A stretch of 64,000 nucleotides of DNA from DAHUXD01 sp963811425 (GTDB lineage: Bacteria; Acidobacteriota; Thermoanaerobaculia; UBA5066; Gp7-AA6), in the NCBI GenBank assembly GCA_963811425.1, contig CAWERV010000012.1:1-64000 (forward strand), given 5' to 3'. This document shows positions 57,113-64,000 of the stretch, piece by piece; position 1 is the stretch's first letter, and each line of letters opens with the position of its first letter. A model generated the notes under the pieces. That model ran no database searches. It worked only from the letters and a program-made list of their open reading frames with translations, and was not told where the DNA came from. The position numbers and the translations under genes were made by a program.

Positions 57113-57130
57113 TTTCACGTCCACCCTCGT

Positions 57131-57160
57131 AAGGGCCGGAAGTTCCGGCCCTTTTCTTTT
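57131..57160 (+). terminator. Intrinsic terminator of ssrA
   Basis: Stem AGGGCCGGA/TCCGGCCCT with loop AGT, followed by TTTCTTTT. Last signal I can assign with confidence to the left-hand genome. Confidence 0.9.
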
Positions 57161-57456
57161 CAGAAGTTTGCCCATTCGAGGTTGGTCCATCGGCTTACCA
57201 CCGAGGAGCACCCTGCACCAACGGACACGGACAAAAACACGGGCGCGACGGCCTACCGTCTTTCGACCCAGCAAGGTGTCTCGGAGCGCCGAAGCGAAAT
57301 CGAAGCAGAGGCGCGTAAGAGCGACGGCGTTGTGACCTCTGCTCAGCGTGGGTGGCGCCACGGCCTACAACGCAAGCGGCGAAATCGAGGTGCCCCCGTC
57401 CGCGCTAGTCTCTTAGACCGTCGAGTGTGCCCCAATGCGCGTGAACCGCTCGGCGA
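57161..57456. other. Gene-free stretch after ssrA
   Basis: No coding or RNA gene recognised. Sequence character changes somewhere here, between the tmRNA and the LysR gene; I see no direct repeat of the tmRNA 3' end that would mark an integrated element. Confidence 0.4.
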
Positions 57457-58415
57457 CTACTTGCGCGGTCGCGCGTTCCGCCGATTCGCGCGTACACGCC
57501 TTCGGCTCCTCGTTACGGGCTTCGTGGTGTCGGCTGCCTCAAACAAATGCCGAAAGCCGTGTTCCAACAGTTCGACAGCCCTCTCCAAGGCGCCGAGTTG
57601 TCCGACCCGCACCATCGCGACGGACAGGCGCAAGTCAAATGATGGCGGGCGCAACACTTCAACTGTATCGCGACAATTTTTCCTGGCAATAAAGCGAGCT
57701 GGCAGCAACCCGATTCCATATCCGGACTGAATGAGAGCTAGCTGCAAATGTATGTTGTAGTGGATTTCAGCCGCAACCATGGGGGTGAAGCCGGCACGTT
57801 CCATCTGATCGATGAGGCTTGCCCGAAGCAAGCACCCAGACGGGTTGAGCACCCAGGGTGCTCTGCTCAAGCTTTCCCAATCATCGTCCATGTTGCCTGC
57901 GGCGCCTTGAACGATCTCCATGCGGTCGCTGGCGATGATATTCGTCAGAAGTGGTGAAGGCGCGGTTTTACCTTCGGGCAAAAATACGACAGCAACGTCG
58001 AGCTCACCGGCGAGCAGCCGGTTAAATAATTCACCGGTCAGTGCGCTCAGCAGCCGCAGCCGGACCTTGGGGTATTTTTCAGTTAGCGCGCGAATAGGTT
58101 CGATCAGCGTCCCCTCGGCCAGGGCATGCGCGAGCCCGATGCGCAAGAGGCCGTGAGGTTCGGTGTCGGGCGACGCAACAGATTTCAGCGTCTCCGTCCG
58201 CTGCAACAGATCTCGCGCTTGTTCAAGCACTCTGGAGCCCAGCGAGTTCAGGCGCGGTGGCTTTGTCGAGCGGTCGAGTAGCTCGGCACCCAGTGCAGCC
58301 TCCAGCCTTTGCAGTTGGCGGGTTATCGCGGAGGGTGTCCGGAGCAGACGACTTGCTGCACCGGCGATGGACCCGGCCTGGGCGAATTCGACGAGCGCGG
58401 TAAGTCGTCGAGCAC
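57457..58415 (-). CDS. LysR-family transcriptional regulator (one frameshift)
   Basis: About 320 residues. Winged-helix part: ALVEFAQAGSIAGAASRLLR then TPSAITRQLQRLEAALGAEL; substrate-binding part from GLLRIGLAHALAEGTLIEPI to the end. GTG at 58415 with AGGAGG six bases before it is the natural start (MLDDL), but a single missing or extra base near 58400 separates it from the body. It is divergent from the RidA-like gene with 147 bases between, the usual arrangement for a LysR regulator and its target. Base use is less GC-rich than on either side. Confidence 0.8.
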
Positions 58416-58562
58416 GACGAGCCTCCTGAAGTCACTTCCAAAACCTCCCCACCATAGCAAATCGTGCGTAATCGGCAACATCATTGTGAGAATAATGAAC
58501 TTGTGGAATTGTCGGTACTCCGCTACAAGCGGTAGGTAGAGGCAGTGGAGGTAGGAGTTGCT

Positions 58563-58730
58563 ATGAGCAAAACAGCAATTACATCGCCTGAACTCGCGCC
58601 GCCGGTCGGCCCATTTTCCCAGGCACTCGAAATCGATGGTTTCCTCTTCTTCAGCGGACAGGTCGCCCGACCCGGCCACTGGCAAGGTGGTCGAGGGAGC
58701 GGTGTCCGAGACGGAGCGCGTATCGACGCC
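58563..58730 (+). pseudogene. RidA/YjgF-family gene, 5' part only
   Basis: MSKTAITSPELAPPVGPFSQ, ALEIDGFLFFSGQVA and, after a one-base shift, DPATGKVVEGAVSETERV are the first 55 residues of a RidA protein (enamine/imine deaminase). GGAGGTAGGAG precedes the ATG. At about 58725 the sequence turns into PabB without a stop, so the last 70 residues, including the catalytic Arg, are missing. Confidence 0.8.
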
Positions 58731-59245
58731 GAGAACGTCATGATCGTCGACCTAGCTCGCAACGACCTCGGTCGGGTGTGCGAACCCGGAACGCTTCACG
58801 GTCCCCGAGCTGTCGCGCCCGAGCACCACCCCGGTCTCGTGCCATCTCGTCAGCACGGTCCACGGCACGCTCCACCGACGACGTCGGCCCTCGCCGAGCT
58901 GCTGCGGGCGACCTTCCCCGCCCACGTCGATCACGGGGCGCCCAACCCACGCGTCCTCCAGGCGATCGAGGACCTCGAACCCGTCCGCCGCGGCGTCTAC
59001 TGCGGCGCGATCGGCTGGATCGATACCGATCGCGGGCGCGGCCGACCTCTCCGTCGCGATCCGGACCTTCACCGCATCGCCCGCGGCGCCACGTTCTTCG
59101 GCGTCGGCGGCGGGGTCGTCGCCGACTCCGACCCCACGCGCCGAGTGGCACGAGACCGAGCTCAAGGCCTCGCGCGTCTCGCGCTCAGGGCGCGGACCCG
59201 GCTGCCGCACGAGCCGGCGGGGCAAGCCGGGTCGAGTGTGCACGT
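58727..59245 (+). pseudogene. pabB: Aminodeoxychorismate synthase component I, C-terminal fragment
   Basis: ENVMIVDLARNDLGRVCEPG opens the chorismate-binding core. After several frame changes come AIEDLEPVRRGVYCGAIGWI, DLSVAIRTF and FFGVGGGVVADSDP, then TELKASRV. The N-terminal two thirds are absent, cut at the join with RidA. Frame changes occur about every 100-200 bases. Confidence 0.75.
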
Positions 59246-60082
59246 CTGGCTAACGGCTCGCTCGTCGACGTCCACGACGCGCCGCGTCTCCCCCTTTCGA
59301 CCACGGGCTGCTCGTCGGTGACGGCGTCTTCGAGACGTGCGGGTCTACACGGGGGCGCCATTCGCCTGGCGCCGTCATCTCGACCGGCTCGCCGCGTCGG
59401 CGGACGGACTCGGCCTGCCCGTTCCCGTCCGCGACGAGCTGCGCGCGCCGCGGCCGACGCGCTGCTCGTCGCCGACGGGATCGTCGACGGGCGGCTGCGT
59501 ATCACGGTCACGGGCGGGCCCTCACCACTCGGGCTCCGATCACGGCGCCGCGCCCCCGACGGTCATGCTCGCCGCCACCGGGATGGCCCCTGGGCGCCGA
59601 CCGGGTGCCGTCGTCGTGGTCCCTGGCCCCGTAACGAGCACGGCACGTCCGCGGGGCTCAAGACCGTCTCCTACACCGACAACGTCCGTGCGCTGGCCTT
59701 CACCGCACGAGCACCGGGCACGACCGAGGCCGTCTTCGGCAACACACGGGGTGAGCTGTGTGAGGCCACGGGCTCCAACGTCTTCGTCGTCGCGGGTGGG
59801 GTCGTACGCACCCCGCTCACGGCTCGGGTTGCCTGCTCGGGTGCCTCACGCGCTCGTGCTCGAGCTGTCCCGCACGACGCCATCCCACACGCCGAGGCCA
59901 CCCTCCCCGCTCGACGCGCTCGCCGGCGCGGCGACGAGGCGTTCCTCACCTCGACCACCCGCGAGGTGCAGGCGTCGGACACGTCGACGGTCGCGGAGCG
60001 CCCGGCGCCGGCGCCGGGCCGGCTACAGGCCGCACCTGGCGCCACGTTCGCGCAACTCGTCGCCCTCGACCTCGATCCGTGA
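59246..60082 (+). CDS. pabC: Aminodeoxychorismate lyase / class IV aminotransferase (frameshifted)
   Basis: Pieces in order across frames: LVDVHDA, FDHGLLVGDGVFET, LRVYTGAPFAWRRHLDRLAA, DGLGLPVPVRDELR, RLRITVTGGPSPLG, then LKTVSYTDNVRALAF with the PLP-lysine context, GELCEATGSNVFVV and DEAFLTSTTREVQ. Class IV PLP enzyme making 4-aminobenzoate for folate. Directly follows pabB, a normal order. At least four single-base breaks. Confidence 0.75.
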   Translation: MANGSLVDVHDAPRLPLSTTGCSSVTASSRRAGLHGGAIRLAPSSRPARRVGGRTRPARSRPRRAARAAADALLVADGIVDGRLRITVTGGPSPLGLRSRRRAPDGHARRHRDGPWAPTGCRRRGPWPRNEHGTSAGLKTVSYTDNVRALAFTARAPGTTEAVFGNTRGELCEATGSNVFVVAGGVVRTPLTARVACSGASRARARAVPHDAIPHAEATLPARRARRRGDEAFLTSTTREVQASDTSTVAERPAPAPGRLQAAPGATFAQLVALDLDP

Positions 60083-60126
60083 TGCCGGGCCCGGGCGTGC
60101 GGACCGGGCTCGCGAGGCTCAGGGCC

Positions 60127-61382
60127 CTAGGGCTGGTAATAGGGCGCGCTCAGGTCGGCCGGAGGTGGGAACGGGAAGCAGGTGAACGGCTTGCCCGGTT
60201 GGCCGAGGATGGGCACGAACTTGCCGTTCTTCGCCTCGAGCGCCGCCGTGCAGTCGTCCTTGCTCTGCCCGGTGTGCGCGATCGTCCAGTCGACCGGCGC
60301 CAGGATCCCGTCCGCCGTGTAGCTGCTGATCTTGTTGATGTTGTCGATCACGGACTGGCGGCTGAAGTTCTTGCCCGACGCCTTGATGCCGGTGACGAGC
60401 AGGTCGGCGTCGATCCAGCCCGCGAGCTCGAGCTCGTTCGCCAAGTAGCCCTTCTTCTTCATCGCCTTGATGAAGGTCGTCATCCCCTTCGAGTCCTTGG
60501 CGGCCTCGAAGGGGACGAAGGCGGAGCCGAAGCGGTAGCCCTCGAGGTCCTTGCTGAACTTCTTCATGATCCCCGGGTCGTAGCCCTCGGGCGAGTAGAT
60601 GGTGACGTCGTTCACGCCCGCCTGCTTGAGCGCCTTGCCCACGTTGATGTTGCCGTTGACGTCCATGCACGTGGAGACGAAGTTGACGCCCTTGTCCTTG
60701 ATCGCCTGCACGTCGGTGCTGAGGTCGGTGAACCCGAAGTTGAGGCTCGTGTCCTTGTAGGCCACGTCCATGCCGTACTTCTTGAACCCGTTCTCCTGGC
60801 CCTGGGCGCACAGCGCCGACGACGGGGTCGTGTACGAGAGGATCGCGACCTTCTTGGCGCCCGCCTGCTGGGCGACGTACGGCAGCCAGGGACCTGCGCA
60901 CGTGAAGCACGTGTACGAGCCGCGCTGGCCGAAGAGGTTCGGCCCCTTCGTCCACTCGGGGTTGATGTTCCACCCGAACGTCGGGACGCCCTTCTGGGCC
61001 AGGTAGGTCGCACCGGCGAAGATGATCGTCGCGACCGGCAGGACCGCGAACACCTTCTTCTCCTCGACGAGGGACCGCACACCCTGCACGTTGCGCGAGG
61101 CCTGGGACTGGTCGTCGAGCTGGGCGACCATCTTCAGCTTGTGGCCGAAGACCCCACCCTTGGCGTTGACCATGTCGAAGTACGCCTGGACACCCTTGAA
61201 CGCGTCGTCGATAGGCGCGTCCCGTCGGGTTCGTCTTCCCGACGATGCCCCCGACCTTGATCTCGGTCGAGGTGACCCCGGTCCGATCGCCGCTGTCGGC
61301 CGCCGTTCGCGGGGATGGCGAGCCCCGCCACCAGTACCGCAACCGCTATGACCGCCGTCGCCACCCGGGTACGCACTCGCAT
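60127..61382 (-). CDS. Branched-chain amino-acid-type ABC substrate-binding protein (N-terminal frameshifts)
   Basis: About 415 residues. A signal peptide (VRTRVATAVIAVAVLVAGLA) is followed by TSTEIKVGGIVGKTNPTG and FKGVQAYFDMVNAKGGVFGH, each in a different frame. From there one clean frame runs to the end (VATIIFAGATYLAQKGVPTF, KVAILSYTTPSSALCAQGQE, GWIDADLLVTGIKASG). It is a type-I periplasmic-binding fold of the Leu/Ile/Val family, as found in many copies in Acidimicrobiia. No permease or ATPase genes are alongside. Confidence 0.85.
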
Positions 61383-61475
61383 GGCTGACACCCCCCTCGT
61401 CGCCGTGCTGTGGACGGCACAACCTAACCAACCCTGACACGGATGTCAGCGCGCGGCGCCCCGGGGCGCCCGGCT

Positions 61476-62286
61476 TCAGGTGCCCGGCCTGAGGTGATGG
61501 ACGTCGCCGGCGGCGAGGTCGTGACGGGTGCCGTCGTCGGCCTCGACCCGCAGGCGCCCGGCGTCGTCCACCCCGACGGCCGTCCCCACGAGCGCCGCGC
61601 CCCCGGCCAGCTCGACCCGGACCCGGCGCCCCACCGTGGCCAGCCGGGCCCGGTACGCCGGGGCGACGGCGTCGAGCGTTCCGTAGTGCCGCGCGAGCCG
61701 CCCGAGGTAGGCGTCGAGGAGGCCGTCGCGGTCGACCGGCCGTCCGGCTTCGAGGTTGCAGGCCGTCGCGGTGGCCTCGAGCTCCGTGGGGAAGCGCTCC
61801 CACTGCACGTTGCAACCGGCGCCGACGACGATCGCGATCCCCCGGCTGTTCCCCTGGTCGCCGGGGCCCGTCCCGCTACCCAGATCGGCCTCGGCGAGGA
61901 GCCCGGCGAGCTTGCGGTCGTCGACGACGAGGTCGTTCGGCCACTTGAGCGCGACCGTGAAGCCGGCGACCTGTTCGACCGCCTCGGCCAGGGCCACCCC
62001 GGCCGCCATGGTCACGAGCATGAGCCGGTCGGGCGTGATCGGGGGGCGAAGGAGCACCGAGACCAGGAGCGACGAGCCCGGCGGGCGCGCTCCACACACG
62101 CCCCAGCCGGCCCCGGCCCGCGTCCTGGTGGTCGGCCACGGCGACAACACCCTCGGGTGCGCCCGCCCGGGCCTCGTCGAGGAGGTAGCGGTTCGTCGAG
62201 TCGATCGACGCGAACCGCCGGATCTCGACGTCGTGCCCGCCCAGCCGGCCGGATCCAGGCGTCGCCCGGGGAGCGAGCATCCCCAT
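61476..62286 (-). CDS. birA: Biotin-protein ligase (one frameshift)
   Basis: About 270 residues. The N-terminal part has IRRFASIDSTNRYLLDEARA and the biotin loop DHQDAGRGRLGRVW. After a break near 62090 come LVSVLLRPPITPDRLML, VALKWPNDLVVDDRKLAGLL and GIAIVVGAGCNVQWERFP. It links biotin to carboxyl-carrier domains. There is no N-terminal DNA-binding domain, so it is the non-regulatory class. Divergent from the biotin carboxylase gene, its natural substrate. The start is uncertain. Confidence 0.85.
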
Positions 62287-62333
62287 AGGATACGGCCGCT
62301 TCTTCACCGCCAGGCTGGGACTGCGAGGAACCC

Positions 62334-64000
62334 GTGCCGTCCAAGATCCTCATCGCGAACCGGGGCGAGATCGCGGTGCGCGTCATGCGAACGTGCCGCG
62401 AGCTCGGGATCCCGACCGGTTCGCGGTGTTCTCCGACCTCGACCGTGACGCGGCCCACGTCCGTTACGCCGACGAGGCCTTTGCGCTCGGCGGCCAGACC
62501 ACGGCCGAGAGCTACCTCAACACGGCACGCATCCTCGAGATCCTCGAGCAGAGCGGGGCCGACGCCGTCCACCCCGGGTACGGGTTCTTCGCCGAGAACG
62601 CCGACTTCGCCCGCGCCATCGGCGGGCTGGGAGTCACCTGGATCGGCCCGCCGCCCGAAGCGATCGACGTCATGGGCGACAAGATCTCGTCGCGCAAGGC
62701 CGCGGCCGCGGCCGGCGTCGCGTCGGTCCCCGGGACCCTCGAGCCGATCCAGTCGGTCGACGACGTCGTCGCCTTCGGCGAGGAGTTCGGCTGGCCGGTC
62801 GCGATCAAGGCGGCGTACGGCGGTGGCGGCAAGGGCCTGAAGGTCGTCCGCGAGTCCGACGGCGCCGCGGCGGCGTTCGAGTCCGCGACCCGCGAGGCCA
62901 CCGCCTACTTCGGGCGCCCCGAGGCATACCTCGAGCGCTACCTGACGCGTCCCCGCCACATCGAGATGCAGGTGTTCCTGGACACCCACGGCAACACGGT
63001 GTGGCTCGGTGAGCGCGCGACTGCTCGACGCAGCGCCGGCACCAGAAGCTCATCGAGGAGTCACCGCGGCCGGCCTCGACGACACGACCCGGACCAGCAT
63101 GGGCGAGGCCGCGGTGAAGGTCGCGCTCGGCTGCGGGTACCTGAACGCGGGCACCGTCGAGATGCTCTACCAGGACGGCGACTTCTGGTTCCTCGAGATG
63201 AACACCCGCCTCCAGGTCGAGCACTGCGTCACCGAGATGGTGACCCAGCTCGACCTCGTCGCCGAGCAGCTGCGCGTTGCCGACGGCGAGCCGCTGTCGT
63301 TCACCCAGGACTCCGTCATCCGCCGCGGCCATTCGATCGAGTGCCGCATCAACGCCGAGAACCCGGCGACCGGCTTCATGCCGTCGCCAGGAACCGTCCA
63401 CGCGCATGCGGGTGCCCGCCGGCCCCGGCGTCCGCTGGGACGGCGGCTACGACGAGGGCGACAACATCTCGCAGTACTACGACAACCTGATCGGCAAGCT
63501 CGTCGTGTGGGCCCCCGACCGCGACGCAGCCCGGGCTCGGGCGGTGCGCGCGCTCCACGAGCTCGAGATCACGGGCGTCCACACCACGACCCCCGCCCAC
63601 ATCACGCTGCTCCAGCACCCCGACTTCGCGGCGGGCAACCACTCGACGAAGTGGGTCGAAGAGGAGCTCGACGCGTCGCTGTTCAGCGACGCCGCCGCGC
63701 CCGCCGCGACTGCCCCGGTCGGTGCGCCGGCCGACGCCCCGCCCGAGGAGCTGATCGAGCGCACGGTCCCGGTCGAGGTCAACGGCAAGCGGTTCTCCGT
63801 GAAGCTCTGGCTTCCGGAGATGACCGCGGCGGCGGCCCCGGCTGCCCGCCGGGCCGCCCGGCCGAAGCCGGCCGCGGTCGGCGGGGGCGGTGGTGCGGGC
63901 GACGGCACGATCAGCGCACCGATGCAGGGGACGATCGTCAAGGTGCTCGTCAACCCGGGCGACACCGTCGAGGCCGGCCAGGCGGTCCTGGTGCTCGAAG
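62334..64000 (+). CDS. Acetyl/propionyl-CoA carboxylase biotin carboxylase-carrier subunit (frameshifted, 3' end outside window)
   Basis: KILIANRGEIAVRVMRTCRE, FAVFSDLDRDAAHVRYADEA, DAVHPGYGFFAENADFARAI, ATP loop KAAYGGGGKGLKVV, EMNTRLQVEHCVTEMV-type motif, then DNISQYYDNLIGKLVVW and a Pro/Ala linker to the biotinyl domain (ISAPMQGTIVKVLVNPGDTV). The window ends just before the biotin-attachment motif. Frame breaks near 62420, 63020 and 63400. The fused carboxylase-carrier form is typical of actinobacterial acyl-CoA carboxylases. Confidence 0.88.

Overview
The window has two unlike parts. Positions 1 to about 57,160 look like one high-GC bacterial chromosome, most likely an Acidobacteriota. 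This is inferred from the cluster of Hanks-type kinases fused to TPR or PD40/TolB-like propellers, a tmRNA tag reading ANNSNFALAA, and the general gene content. Positions 57,160-64,000 read differently. First comes a LysR/RidA pair of moderate GC. Then comes an actinobacterial-looking segment (pabB/pabC, branched-chain amino-acid binding protein, birA, acyl-CoA carboxylase) full of frameshifts. RidA is cut and joined mid-codon-stream to PabB near 58,725, so the right end is probably a chimeric assembly and should be treated with caution.

Layout. (1) 1-16,550: five Ser/Thr kinase genes on the minus strand, two ending in TPRs and three in propeller repeats. They are separated by kinase 5' and 3' relics, by copies of a repeated intergenic module, and by a small accessory patch (11.4-13.8 kb) holding an unknown protein, a small membrane protein, a VOC protein, an integrase relic and a piece of a secreted-protein C-terminus. 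All five kinase genes share a TAGAGT box 12-18 bases before the start codon and lack a Shine-Dalgarno sequence. (2) 16.6-23.7 kb: tRNA-Asn, exported MsrA/MsrB, an SdpR/SdpI-like pair, a YjbQ-family protein, and a sulfate-type ABC importer with a single permease and an ATPase that continues into universal-stress-protein domains. (3) 23.8-33.7 kb: lytic transglycosylase, GAF-like protein, and the macromolecular synthesis operon rpsU-mutS2-dnaG-rpoD, then a CAU tRNA. (4) 33.8-42.7 kb: zinc-ribbon coiled-coil protein, RNase H, YggS, YggT, DivIVA, hutI, cyclodeaminase, polA, and a TonB-C-like secreted protein. (5) 42.7-57.1 kb: selB, yqeY-like, CYTH, sugar nucleotidyltransferase, prepilin, helix-hairpin-helix protein, ubiX-ubiA, deoxynucleoside kinase, panB-panC-thiG, a CxxC zinc-ribbon protein, two sulfur amino-acid enzymes, cutA and ssrA.

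Several otherwise healthy genes carry one single-base frame break (ABC ATPase at 22,903; hutI near 36,700; TonB-like near 42,265; thiG near 52,985). Most can be repaired by removing one base, often from a short homopolymer, which suggests uncorrected sequencing indels. The mutS2 break is special: it lies on a heptanucleotide repeat, and loss of one 7-base unit restores the frame. The observations most worth following are this heptamer family, the kinase array with its leaderless-looking promoters and relics, a strong promoter that runs straight into a terminator before polA, the ATPase-stress-protein fusion, and the junction at 58.7 kb.
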